NCBI GenBank assembly: GCA_030849075.1
Contig: JASAOO010003485.1
Coordinates: 1 to 64,000, forward strand
DNA: 64,000 bases
Direction: 5' to 3'
Source: Zelonia costaricensis
Taxonomy: Eukaryota > Euglenozoa > Kinetoplastea > Trypanosomatida > Trypanosomatidae
This document shows, in pieces, positions 48,218 to 57,687 of the stretch (positions are counted from its first letter, which is position 1; every line of letters begins with the position of its first letter). A program made the position numbers and the translations under genes. Below the pieces are notes generated by a model. It did no database searches. It was not told where the DNA came from and worked only from the letters and a program-made list of their open reading frames with translations.

Positions 48218-50413
48218 ATGCACTCGAACGGGCAGCAGCCGCCGGCGGGCGGGTCGCTGTTCCAGCAGATGTACAGCGCCCAGCAGCAGCAGCAGGGCTA
48301 CCCGGGCGGCGGTGGTGGTGGCCAGCAGTACCCTCCGCCGCCGCCGCCGCCGCAGGGGATGCAGGGTGCCGCTGGAGGCAACGGTGGCGGGTCAGCGCCG
48401 AACCCGTACGCACCACCGCCGCAGCCCTACGGCGGGTACAACTACCAGCCGCAACAGATGCCGCCCCCGCAGTACGCCAGCTACGGCCAGCCCTCACACC
48501 CGCCGCCGCCGCCACCACCGCCACTGCAGCAGCAGCAGCCGATGGGCATGTACCAGCCGCCCGTGCAGGACGACGACTACTACAAGGGCTTCCACGACGG
48601 CGTGGTGCGGCCGTCGGGTCAGGTGTGGGGTAATGCCGTGAGCTGGCTCGTGCCCCTCTTCGTGAACATGGCGCTTTTTGTGGGTCCCATCTGGTACTTC
48701 CGCCGGCGGTACGTGCAGGCCATGGGCGGCGCGGCTGGCGGGGCGGCGGCGGCGGCCGGGGGCAAGGGCAAGAGTGGTGCCGCGTCGTCAAACCCCATGA
48801 GCGGGCTCATGGACATGATGAACCCCATGAAGTCAAAGGACTTCCGCACCGAGGTGAAGGGAACCAACTTCAAGGATGTGATTGGCATCCCCGAGGCGAA
48901 GGAGGATCTCAAGCAGTACGTCGACTTCCTGAAGGAGCCGGCCAAGTTCACGCGGCTCGGCGCGCGGCTGCCGAAGGGGTGCCTGCTGACCGGGCAGCCC
49001 GGCACTGGCAAGACGCTGCTGGCCCGCGCCGTCGCTGGCGAGGCGAGCACGCCCTTCTTCAGCTGCTCCGGCGCCGACTTCATCGAGATCTTCGGCGGCA
49101 GCGGCCCGAAGCGCGTGCGGGAGCTCTTCGCCGAGGCCAAGAAGGCCGCGCCGTGCGTCGTCTTCATTGACGAGATCGACGCAATCGGGTCACGCAACCA
49201 GGGCGGCCGCTCCATGGGCGGCGGGGGCAGCAGCGAGGAGAACCGCACCATCAACCAGCTGCTCGCCGAGCTGGACGGGCTGACGAGCAAGGAGGCCATC
49301 GTCGTGATTGCGGCGACCAACTACCCGGAGGCCATCGACAAGGCCCTCCTGCGCGAAGGCCGCTTCGACCGCAAGGTGAACATCCCAATGCCGGACCAGA
49401 AGGCGCGCTGCGAGCTCTTCGAGTTTTACCTCAACCGCATCATCACCGGCGACCCGAATTGCAAGCCCAAGGTCCAGGTCTTCAAGACCCGCAAAGAGGG
49501 CGAGAACGGTGGCGCTGACGGCAAGGCCGAGAAGTCAACGACCGCCGCCGCCTCGACAGCAGAGGGCGGCGAGGCGGCCCCCGACAAGGAGACGAAGACG
49601 CTCGTCACGGAGGACGCGAAGCCGGAGTCGATCAAGGTGATTTCCGGCGTGAGCAACAAGGAGTACGCCGCCACGCTGGCGGACCGCACCCCGGGCGTGT
49701 CACCGGCGCAGATCTCGACCATCGTCAACGAGGGTGCCCTCAACGCGGCGATGAACGGCAAGGATGTTGTGCCGCTGGACGTGCTGCAGGACAGCATCGA
49801 CGACGTCCTGATCGGCAAGAAGCACCGCCAGCGCATGAGCAACACCTCGCTGCACCGCACCGCCTACCACGAGGTGGGCCACTGCATCATGGCGTGGACA
49901 AGCCCTCTGCAGAAGGACGTCATCAAGCTGAGCATCATCCCGCGCGGCCGGGCTGGCGGCTACACGCAGCAGGTGCAGGACGAGGCTATGGAGCCGCACA
50001 CGGATGAGTTCCTCTTTTCGCAGCTGTGCGTGCTCATGGGCGGCCGCGCGGCGGAGCGCATCTTCGAGAAGGACATCTCTATCGGGGCCATGGACGACCT
50101 GCAGCGCGCCACCCGCCTGGCCATGGAGAAGCTGCTCAAGTACGGCATGTCCAAGACGATCGGCCAGCTCGCCTTCAAGCCGAACGACAAGAACGACGGC
50201 CGCGCGTGGATGACGTGGTCGGAGAACCTGCACGCCAAGGCCGAGGCCGAGGCTCGCGCGCTGGTGGAGTCCGCCTACGTGCACACTGAGAAGACGCTGC
50301 TGGCGCACAAGGCGCAGCACGAGAAGCTCGCCGAGCTGCTGCTGAGCAAGAGGGAGCTGGACAAGGCGGACATCACGAGCATCCTCGGCGCGCGCCCGTC
50401 GCGCGCCGCGTGA
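48218..50413 (+). CDS. FtsH/Yme1-type mitochondrial AAA metalloprotease, 731 aa
   Basis: This is a membrane-anchored ATP-dependent zinc protease. Residues 1-130 are Gln/Pro/Gly-rich. A single membrane span follows (about 140-160, [20 protein letters not shown]). The AAA module has Walker A GQPGTGKT (259-266), Walker B FIDEID (Asp318, Glu319) and the EGRFDR arginine finger. The protease has HEVGH (551-555) plus [15 protein letters not shown], and [12 protein letters not shown], the usual place of the third zinc ligand. One span and the IPEAKEDL...[18 protein letters not shown] region favour an i-AAA (Yme1) over an m-AAA relation, by inference. Oddities: the pore loop reads IFGGSG rather than FVGVG-like, and about 65 acidic/Ala-rich residues are inserted in the AAA lid. 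I use the ATG at 48218; upstream in-frame codons are not ATG. Confidence 0.93.
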   Translation: MHSNGQQPPAGGSLFQQMYSAQQQQQGYPGGGGGGQQYPPPPPPPQGMQGAAGGNGGGSAPNPYAPPPQPYGGYNYQPQQMPPPQYASYGQPSHPPPPPPPPLQQQQPMGMYQPPVQDDDYYKGFHDGVVRPSGQVWGNAVSWLVPLFVNMALFVGPIWYFRRRYVQAMGGAAGGAAAAAGGKGKSGAASSNPMSGLMDMMNPMKSKDFRTEVKGTNFKDVIGIPEAKEDLKQYVDFLKEPAKFTRLGARLPKGCLLTGQPGTGKTLLARAVAGEASTPFFSCSGADFIEIFGGSGPKRVRELFAEAKKAAPCVVFIDEIDAIGSRNQGGRSMGGGGSSEENRTINQLLAELDGLTSKEAIVVIAATNYPEAIDKALLREGRFDRKVNIPMPDQKARCELFEFYLNRIITGDPNCKPKVQVFKTRKEGENGGADGKAEKSTTAAASTAEGGEAAPDKETKTLVTEDAKPESIKVISGVSNKEYAATLADRTPGVSPAQISTIVNEGALNAAMNGKDVVPLDVLQDSIDDVLIGKKHRQRMSNTSLHRTAYHEVGHCIMAWTSPLQKDVIKLSIIPRGRAGGYTQQVQDEAMEPHTDEFLFSQLCVLMGGRAAERIFEKDISIGAMDDLQRATRLAMEKLLKYGMSKTIGQLAFKPNDKNDGRAWMTWSENLHAKAEAEARALVESAYVHTEKTLLAHKAQHEKLAELLLSKRELDKADITSILGARPSRAA

Positions 50414-52096
50414 GCCTGCGCTCGCCAGGAAGAAGACGAGGGCTAGGGGTTGTTTGTGTTCTGCCGCCCGCCTTAGCCCTTGCCCTTCCCCACACCCTCC
50501 TCCTCTCCTTAGGTTTCTTTCCACCGTTCCTCGCCACACTTATTGCCTCAGCGATGCCCGATATCTCCTTTCTTTTCCGTGTGGTCTATCATGGGCGTGC
50601 GCTATTGTATGTCACGCGGGCACCGACGACTCCGCGCTTTGAGAGGTACCCCCGCGAAGGGGGGGGGGGAGGGTCGAGGACCAAAAACGCGTGGCGTCCT
50701 TTTACACCTCAACACCGTCGCCGTCCTTCTGTGGGCCCTGTGACTCCTTCCATCTCCGTTCTTATTGTGCCCCTCTTCGCCCTTTCTTCTTCTGTTTTCC
50801 ACGCAGCACCTCTCACCGTCTCTCCCTGTTTGAGGGGTTTCGCATTTATCTCTATTCTCCTGTAGTTGTTGTTGTTGTTCACATCAAGCAGTTCACAAGT
50901 GGTTTGCGTGCCGCGTACGACGGAGAACGGCGGTGACGGTTTGTAGGGAATGGCGCACCTTTTTTGTTGTTGTTGTTGCTGTGCCTGTTCTTGTTGTCGT
51001 GGTTGATCGGCTGCGTCGTGTGGGAGGGCGCCTTCCCTTGTGGGCGCGTGTAATGTCGGCTTCGCGTGCAGTTTCTGGGGTGTGAGCCGAATGGGGCTGT
51101 ACTCGTGGCGTTCTGTACTCGCTGATTGTTTTTTTTGTTGTTGTCGTTGTTGCTTGTCTTTGGTACGTTGGCTTGTTTTATGTCGTGGAAGGCAATCTGC
51201 ACCGGCCCGCCGCCCCCAGCTTTTTCTAGTTCTTCTAGCTCCGCGAATTTCGTCTCTGCGTGGATGTGTCTGTGTGCCTCTGTGCGTGCAGGAGGGAGGG
51301 GGAGGGGTGCCACAGTGGACGTCTCGTTACGCAGAGGGCAGGAGCGCGACAACTCGGTCTTCCCTCCTCTCTTCTTTTCTTTGTCTCTCACCGGTGATGT
51401 GTAGTGCCGCTCCGCGAAACGCCCCCTATTTCACCTCGTTCGCCTGTCACAGAATAGAAACAACACGAAACCTTCGAAGAAAGACAGAGGCGTACTGAGG
51501 CGCAGCGCACGTGAAGCGATACGCAGCCCGCCAGGAGACTGATGCCCCTCTACGGGTGGGGGGGGGGGGAAGAGGGGCAAGCCGGCCCACACGCGGGGCG
51601 GTGCTGCGGTGAGGCCTCGTGAGCGGAAGGACATCCGTCCAGTGCTTGGTCTCACTTTCTCCTTCTCCACAGGCGCCCGCGATACCCGAGGCCCGTCGCA
51701 GGCCAGTGGGAGCTCCCCCATGCGGGAAGGAAGCAGCTGGCTAACAGGCGCTCTGCTGAGACGGGGGAAGAATGAGGGGCACCATGGCGTCGCATGTGTA
51801 CGTCGACGGGTCTGCCATGTCCGTCTGAAGCGACTCCATCTACCTTTCGGGGTGCGATCGCGAGGTTCGTTGTGAACTGGTCGAACTACTCCTCCCCCAC
51901 TTTACTGATGGCTACTCCACGCGTTCGAAGGGTGCACCCACCCCACAACAGCGGTGTGTTGTGCATTTGGTAGAAGGCCCGCTCCACCTCGGCTTTTCAG
52001 CCGTCGCCTTCTCTCTTTTTTCGTTGTTTGTGCTTGGCTCCTCGAGCTCACACCAGACGCTTCGAAGGACGCACAGGAACCCTGCTACGGATCGGC
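50414..52096. other. 1.7 kb intergenic region
   Basis: No credible gene. It has G-runs at 50660-50669 and 51559-51569, GTT repeats at 50864-50879 and 50965-50980, and T/GTT-rich sequence at 51127-51150. Near the right end a T/C-rich stretch (51997-52040) leads to AG at 52045-52046 and 52055-52056, candidate acceptors for the next gene. Confidence 0.55.
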
Positions 52097-53185
52097 ATGC
52101 AGTCGGACGCAGATATTGCGGCTAATAGCCAGGTCGGCGATGTTGTCACGCTGCCGGCCGCCGAGCTGCGCGAGTCTCTCGACAACATACTGACCGCCGT
52201 GACGGCGACGGCGCACACGTGCGCGGCTGAGAGTCGCGCCTTGGAGGAGCAACGCCAGCGCGTCTTCTCGCTTCTCCGCAAGCTCGACTCGCGCGAGAGC
52301 AGCCCACAGCCTCGAGGCAGTATCGAGCTGTACCGCAGCGGCGACCTGCTTTCCCCGTCTGCAGAGACGCAGACCCAGTCACAGGCGCTGCGCCCGACGG
52401 CATCGTGTCAAACCGCGGCGTGGGCTACGGATGCCAACACGCACACCCCAACACCAGCTCACCGCTGCCTCATTGCCAACCTTTTCGCACGGCCACGCAT
52501 AGCACCCACGTACAGTCCTCCGCCACCGCAGACTCGAGCGTCCTCTCCACCGACCGTACGTGTCGGCGCCGCTCGCGTCGGCAATGCGGCCAGAGAGTCG
52601 GAGGCGCCATACGGCGCAGCGCGTGCGGCAGACATCAGCGACCCCGCTGGTGCCTATCCGCGGCCGCCTCAGCCGACTAGCAGTTTGCGGCTTAGTAGCA
52701 GGTCGCACAATGCGCACATCAACACACACGACAGCGACGACTCTGAGACCAGTACCAATCTGGACACAAGGCGGCTGTGCAGTCCCACGCTGAGCCGTGC
52801 TCGGTACGTGCCACGCCGGCCATCCCACGCACTGGTGCAGTTTCACGACGCACAAGTGCCGCACACATTCTGGATCAACGTGTGGCCGTGCTGTGGTGGC
52901 ACGATGGCGTCCCGCACCCGACACGCGACCCGCGTCCTCGTGCAGGACAAGTGCCGCTACTTCGGGGACGTGTTGCAGAAGGCGGCGGAGCTGACCAGCT
53001 GCCGGCCACCGTCGCACAGCCTGTACACCCCTGACGGCTGCTGCGTCCGCGACCTGGACGGGCTCGTGGCGGAGCAGCACTACCTTCTTTTCCCATCCGG
53101 CGGCTTCTACCGTCGCCAGTCCGTCCCCACCGCCCTCCTGTGGCTATTGTACACCGATGCACGGCATCTCGTGCAGTGCACGTGA
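52097..53185 (+). CDS. Putative doublecortin-like domain protein, 362 aa
   Basis: Residues 15-75 form a short helical/coiled-coil segment (LPAAELRESLDNILTAV, then EEQRQRVFSLLRKL). Residues 75-245 are Ser/Thr/Pro/Arg-rich disorder. The C-terminal 115 residues resemble a doublecortin (DCX) ubiquitin-like fold: a strand ending in a basic-hydrophobic VLVQDKCRYFGDVLQKAAE helix, then SLYTPDGCCVRDLDGLVAEQHYLLFPSGGFYR. This matches the DCX pattern of a helix, a Tyr-Thr-x-Asp-Gly turn, a short hydrophobic helix, and a terminal strand with Gly and a basic residue. DCX domains bind microtubules; in a protist with a subpellicular and flagellar microtubule cytoskeleton that would be a sensible role, but the similarity is modest. 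Confidence 0.75.
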   Translation: MQSDADIAANSQVGDVVTLPAAELRESLDNILTAVTATAHTCAAESRALEEQRQRVFSLLRKLDSRESSPQPRGSIELYRSGDLLSPSAETQTQSQALRPTASCQTAAWATDANTHTPTPAHRCLIANLFARPRIAPTYSPPPPQTRASSPPTVRVGAARVGNAARESEAPYGAARAADISDPAGAYPRPPQPTSSLRLSSRSHNAHINTHDSDDSETSTNLDTRRLCSPTLSRARYVPRRPSHALVQFHDAQVPHTFWINVWPCCGGTMASRTRHATRVLVQDKCRYFGDVLQKAAELTSCRPPSHSLYTPDGCCVRDLDGLVAEQHYLLFPSGGFYRRQSVPTALLWLLYTDARHLVQCT

Positions 53186-54263
53186 GAAGGGAATGGATGG
53201 CTCACACACAGACGGCGTGTTCCGTGGTGGCCATGGTCGACTACGGCGCTGCCTGTTTCATCTTGTGTCCACTGCACGTCGGCCTGTTGTTTCTTTTTCC
53301 TTTGACGCGTGATGGTTTGTTTTACTTCTGTGACTCGCATCTAGATACAGCGGACTTCATCGCCCACGTGTACGCTCGGCATGCAGTAGTGCTCCTGCCC
53401 TCACTCCCACTCTGCTGCCCGTCTCTTGTGTTTCTTTCTTCTTCTTCTTCTCTCCCGCCTTCGCCGTCTTCTCGCGAGCCACCGCGTGGGTGCAAGGCGG
53501 GGAGTCGAAGCCCTCCCCCTCCCTCCCCATCCCTCCACCGAGACGGAGAAAAACAAAAGAGAGACGAGACCAGGAACCCGGACAAACCGAGCAATAAAAC
53601 GCTCGGTGCACGCGGCATGCGATCGGGAAGGGGCATCCTCGCATGACCTTCGAGAAAGTGCTTGCAGGAGCTACAAGCCCGACAGCTGTCACCTCCTGCG
53701 CCTGTTCTGAACGAGAGACTTGAAAGTCGCTAAGTTCCTTCCGGATGACGCCGGCGATAGAACGCACGCTTGACATCTCTTTCCCTCTTCCTTGTGTCCT
53801 TGTGCTTTTTGTTCAGCTCCGCGTCCGCGTTTTTCTCTCTCTGTTGTGGAGAAGATCCGCCGGTGGAACTGGACTCGCCACGACCGCAGGAGCTTTGTCT
53901 AGTGTGCCGCGTTACCAGTGGCATTCCACTTCAACCACGTACACCCACACCCACACACATACTCACCAATCATAGTGTTTCTTGACTCGCCCCCCCCCCT
54001 TCCGCCCACAGCGCAACTGGGGAAGTTAGAGTGCGTCGATCTTGGTGATATCAGATCAAGTTATTTCCGTTTGTGGAGGGCGCTAAGCCAGGAACGCGAA
54101 AACCAGCAGAAACGCATGTGCAGAGAAACCGCAGTAGGAGATGTGGTCCTTATGTTCTTCTCCCATTGCTACTCTCCCTCTCGACCCCAAACATATGCGT
54201 AACCACAGCTACCGCTCCCTCGACACTCCACGCGTGTCTGCCCTCCACAAACCTCCCAAAAAA
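53186..54263. other. Intergenic region upstream of the retroelement relic
   Basis: No gene is seen. T/C-rich block at 53420-53470, C-rich at 53510-53540, CA run near 53940-53965 and C-run at 53990-54001. It may include part of the decayed element, but I could not recognise any domain in it. Confidence 0.5.
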
Positions 54264-54990
54264 CATCCTCGTGGCCGCGCGTGATGGTCAGGAAGGCGCG
54301 TTTGTGGCCATTGTGAGACGGATCCTACAGCGGATTCGCGCAGCAAACCTGCTCACTACCCCGGAGCGCGAGAGCCTGGTGGCAATGTCCGACGAGGAGT
54401 TGCTATCCATGGCGCAACAGGACAACACGTTCATCGGTGAAGAGTACCGGTGGAATGGCGAGCAGCGTGTTGTCCGCAACTCGGTCAAGACGGTGGCAAG
54501 GCTCAAGCTGGCCCTCCGTGCCGATCGTTTCTCTTGCCGATCCTTTGCGTCGGTGGCGTCCCTCGTCATGTACGCGATCCACACGACGCGCCTGAAGTCG
54601 GCGGACGCTTACGCGCTTCAATCGGCGGACAGGGCGATGTTCCGATTGGTAGATCACGGCTGGGACTGGGATGACGAGTTGCCGTACGTGGGCCACAACG
54701 CACGGCAATGTTTGAGATCAGTCGGCGAGCGGCTGGTGGAGAACACGTGGTGGTGCATCGCGGACCCGGGGGGGGGGGGCGGTAGCGCGCCACGCTGATG
54801 GCACCACCGACACGTTCCAGCAGCGGTGAGTGTCCAAGCTGATGCCCCAGCGCAGCAGGTCGGCGCAGCCGCCACAGGTTGACGGGCCGGACCCACTGCC
54901 GAACGAGGAGTGGTTCGCGGCACGCCACTCGGCGCACGCCGAACCCCGCGCAGCAACACACAAACACCGCATTCCCAGCAGTCAGACGAC
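54264..54990 (+). pseudogene. Degenerate reverse transcriptase / RNase H relic
   Basis: The conceptual translation of 54264-54798 matches the end of a reverse transcriptase. NILVAARDGQE is at the position of the catalytic Tyr-x-Asp-Asp/Asn motif, whose acidic residue appears lost. Then come FIGEEYRWNGEQ, the SVKTVARLKLAL connection helix, and FASVASLVMYAIHTTRL. After that it continues toward RNase H, beginning ENTWWCIADPG. A G-run (54769-54778) coincides with a frame change; past it a neighbouring frame continues the RNase H-like reading, with a stop codon, and contains HSAHAEPRAA near 54930, like the RNase H acidic motif. No ATG precedes the RT part in frame. The domain order resembles the DIRS-like VIPER and TATE elements of trypanosomatids. 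The palm before the catalytic loop is missing. Confidence 0.7.
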
Positions 54991-55268
54991 GAAGAAAGGA
55001 AGCAACGCACAGACGAGCGACTACGGGGGACGAGGTCTGGTCCAGGCCAAAAGTCTGCTTACAGGATGTTGATGAGACACGCGAGCGCAACGAAGCGTCG
55101 TCGCAGTTCACTCCCGAAATGTGTGGGAGGCTGGAGAGCGCATGCGTCTAGCAGGAGCCCAAACGTTGAGCACTACTTTCTCCACTCCCTCTCTCCCTAT
55201 CTATCTCTTCTCAGTCACTCGACACCCCTTTCACCCCCCTCACGCACTCACCCCCTCCACGCAGAGCC
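54991..55268. other. Downstream end of relic and 5' UTR of the next gene
   Basis: Sequence after the recognisable RNase H-like part degenerates into UTR, with a CT-rich tract ending in two AG acceptors (55213-55214 and 55263-55264). Confidence 0.45.
55176..55214 (+). promoter_or_regulatory. Polypyrimidine tract and predicted SL trans-splice acceptor
   Basis: CTTTCTCCACTCCCTCTCTC-type sequence ends in CTTCTCAG (AG at 55213-55214), 55 bases before the ATG at 55269. A second CT tract ends with CGCAG at 55263-55264, 5 bases before the ATG. Confidence 0.55.
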
Positions 55269-55844
55269 ATGAGCGAGGGGGCAAACCGCCGCAAGGTGTA
55301 CGGCTTCAAGGCAGAGCGGCAGGCTCACTTCTCCAAGAATGTGCGGCAGACGTTTCTAGAGGAGGGCCGGCGACGCAAGGACGAGGAGCGGGCCCGCATG
55401 GAGGCGTACCGGAAGCTGTGCAAGGAAGAAGGCATCGTCTCCAAGCGCCTCGAGGCGTACGATAAAACGCGACAGGTCGCCTCGGAGAACCTGAGCAGCA
55501 CGCTCGAGCAGATCGACTACGACCAGAGCCTCACCAACAACGAAAAGAAGAAGCGCAAGTTCAACGTAAAGCGCAAGTTCGCCGCGACGACGGTGGGCGA
55601 CCTGCTGGACAAGCGGGAGAAGCACTACAGCGCTGTCTCTGGCATTGAGGAGGCACAACGGAAGCGGGAGCAGGAGCGGGAGGAGAAGCGGCAGTCTCGC
55701 GAGACGCGTGAGCGGGAGAAGCGTGCGCATGTGCAGGCCCGCAAGTCGCGCAATGCGCTCTTTGCCAAGCGCACCAAGAAGGGCCAGCCGGTCATGTCGA
55801 GCCGCATGGAGTCGCTGCTGCAGAAGATTCACAAGCAGCAATGA
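55269..55844 (+). CDS. Fyv7/CCDC59-like ribosome biogenesis factor, 191 aa
   Basis: A short, very basic and helical protein (Lys/Arg/Glu-rich). The N-terminus (NRRKVYGFKAERQAHFSKNVRQTFLEE) and a long charged helix lead to the diagnostic C-terminus: KRTKKGQPVMSSRMESLLQKI at residues 167-187. This is the ending of the rRNA-processing Fyv7 / CCDC59 (TAP26) family, where TKKGQP is followed by a Met and an amphipathic LLxKI helix. Yeast Fyv7 is needed for pre-rRNA processing of the small subunit, so a nucleolar role is expected. The middle KKRKFNVKRKF is a likely nuclear localisation signal. The size fits the family. Confidence 0.85.
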   Translation: MSEGANRRKVYGFKAERQAHFSKNVRQTFLEEGRRRKDEERARMEAYRKLCKEEGIVSKRLEAYDKTRQVASENLSSTLEQIDYDQSLTNNEKKKRKFNVKRKFAATTVGDLLDKREKHYSAVSGIEEAQRKREQEREEKRQSRETREREKRAHVQARKSRNALFAKRTKKGQPVMSSRMESLLQKIHKQQ

Positions 55845-56654
55845 AGCTCGGTGTGGGCGAGAGAACGGGCGAGGGCGATCAAGGGACAGGCTCAGCTGGA
55901 TTGTTGTCGTCGATACGTGGATACGTCTGCCCTTGCTGGAGTTGAAGGTTCTAGCTCTGGCGTTTCTTTTTTTTTTTTGGTGTCGGTTAATTAACAACTG
56001 GACCACACTTACTGCTGGGCATCTTCATCGGATGCTCGTCGCCCTTGGGTGCTTCGTGGATTCCCCCTTTCTATGCACCACGGTTAAGCGATGTGGCGCT
56101 TGTGCTCTTGCTTGTCCGTGCAGGCGCGACTCTCGCGCACTCAGCTTTTCGGAGAATAAACAAGACGAAGAACTCTGCTGTAGCACAGCGCAGCGAACTG
56201 GACGCGGAGTTGCGTGGGTGCTCGACTGTGGCCGTGCGCCGCCGACAGCTTCACGTGTCGTCGCGTTGCCAGTGAGGCCCCCTGATGTGCTTGCAGCACA
56301 GGGGTGCGCATCTATCCGGTGCGGGGCCGCGCACCAACTCTTTTTCAGCCCATCTGCGGCTCAACACTCCTCTTCGCACCTGCTTTCTCCGCCACATTGC
56401 CGCTGTTTGTCCGACCCGTGTTTGTTTTCTTTTTCGTGTTTTACGGTTGGGTGAGTCTTGCTTGTCGCAGATGGTGTAGCGCGACTGTCCATTGCTGTGC
56501 AACACACTCCTGGCTCGTTTGCCTTGACTCCACAACCTCCATCTACAACTCCAGCACACAGGCGCGAGACTACAGCGCGCAAGAAGAACGGGTAAAGAAA
56601 GGGTAAACCGACACGGACCTCGCCAGCGCGGCAGTGCCGACACCGGTGGCGACA
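55845..56654. other. Intergenic region
   Basis: No gene other than the small one that follows. A T-run at 55967-55978 and T-rich stretches to 56440. No strong CT tract is seen immediately before the small gene, which makes its 5' end uncertain. Confidence 0.5.
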
Positions 56655-56870
56655 ATGGGGCAAGAGGTCAAGCGCGAGTGGGACTTCGGCAGGCGCAATG
56701 TGCCAATCTCAAATACAGAGTTCCTCGAACGCAACTCTAGCTTCACGGGTTACGCGTGGGGGTGTCTGCTGCTTCTTGCCATTGTGATCTTTCCGCTCGC
56801 CATCATGGGCTTTCGCTCCCGCTCGGTGTTCCGCCGCCACAGCCTGCGCCCACCTGCTCCCTTCACCTGA
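56655..56870 (+). CDS. Small single-pass membrane protein, 71 aa
   Basis: The ATG at 56655 gives MGQEVKREWDFGRRN, then a hydrophobic segment at about residues 33-52 (YAWGCLLLLAIVIFPLAIM), then a basic tail FRSRSVFRRHS. Residues 1-32 are polar and non-repetitive, with varied amino acids unlike the Ser/Pro/Cys-biased frames produced by UTR sequence, which argues for a real gene. Topology by the positive-inside rule puts the C-terminus in the cytosol or mitochondrial matrix. Small proteins like this occur as subunits of respiratory or ER complexes, but I recognise no family. A GTG 7 codons upstream is in frame but is not a plausible start here. Confidence 0.6.
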   Translation: MGQEVKREWDFGRRNVPISNTEFLERNSSFTGYAWGCLLLLAIVIFPLAIMGFRSRSVFRRHSLRPPAPFT

Positions 56871-57687
56871 GCGCGCGGTACAGGCGCGGTGCGTGGGACT
56901 CTTCCTCTCTCTGACCAAGACGAGAGCGTCACTGCTTGGTGGCGCCTGGCTGCTGCTTCCGTTGACAGACGTACGCGGATTCGGTTGAATGCGCCCGGCT
57001 GACAAGAACCCCTGTGCTATACCGCGCTGCTCTTGTCACTCAACCCCCGCCCCGCCCCACTGTGCTATGGGGTGGCGTGTGCGTAGAGGTGCGGTGCGTT
57101 GGCTGGGGCTTGGCTTAGTCGTCCTCGCATACCTTCTTTGTCGCCTCCCTTTGCTGCGGAGCAACCCGGACAACCTGCGCCGTAGAGTGGCACGCCACTG
57201 CCGAAGGAAAAAAAAAGGAAAGAGGATCGGGTCGACGCGACGGGCGCACAGCGCCCAGTGCACACACGTTGATGCGGCACGAAGGAACGCTGGTGGGTGA
57301 CGAACAGAACACAAAGAGCGACTGAGTGCGGCGGAAACGTGGGCCTGCGTCAACTTCCATGCCAACTGCGCAGTTTTGTGCGCAGTCTCGGGGCAGTTGC
57401 CGCACAGGCACCAACAAGAGCAAAGACCGATTGCGGCCGTACGCTTTGTCAGTTTGTCCACCGATGCTTTCCGTGCTGCACCCACCGCCTACGTATCCCT
57501 CTTCCCTACACACCCACTTTCCCTCTCGTGTGTGTCTCACCGCGTGGATTTCAAAGGTGCTTGTGGGCACCGCGTCTGCGCGTATTCTTCCTGCCCCCCC
57601 CCCCCCAATCCCCCTTTGCTCTCTCTCACACACACGTACAAACACACAGGCAGGCTCTCTCGGACGGCTGCGTGGCCTGCGTCCCTC
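56871..57687. other. Intergenic region
   Basis: No gene is seen. Contains an A-run near 57207-57217 and a C-run (57595-57606). A pyrimidine-rich stretch at about 57480-57600 and CACACAGGCAG at about 57643 may serve trans-splicing of the next gene. Confidence 0.5.

Noticed and set aside
54566..55111. 181-codon open frame on the minus strand across the retroelement relic
   Set aside because: The plus-strand reading matches RT and RNase H motifs; the minus frame is its shadow and has Arg/Pro/Cys-biased composition.
57376..57687. Upstream part of the frame leading into the 658-residue protein
   Set aside because: Ser/Pro/His/Thr composition from CT/CA-rich DNA, typical of UTR; the ATG at 57688 starts a presequence-like region.
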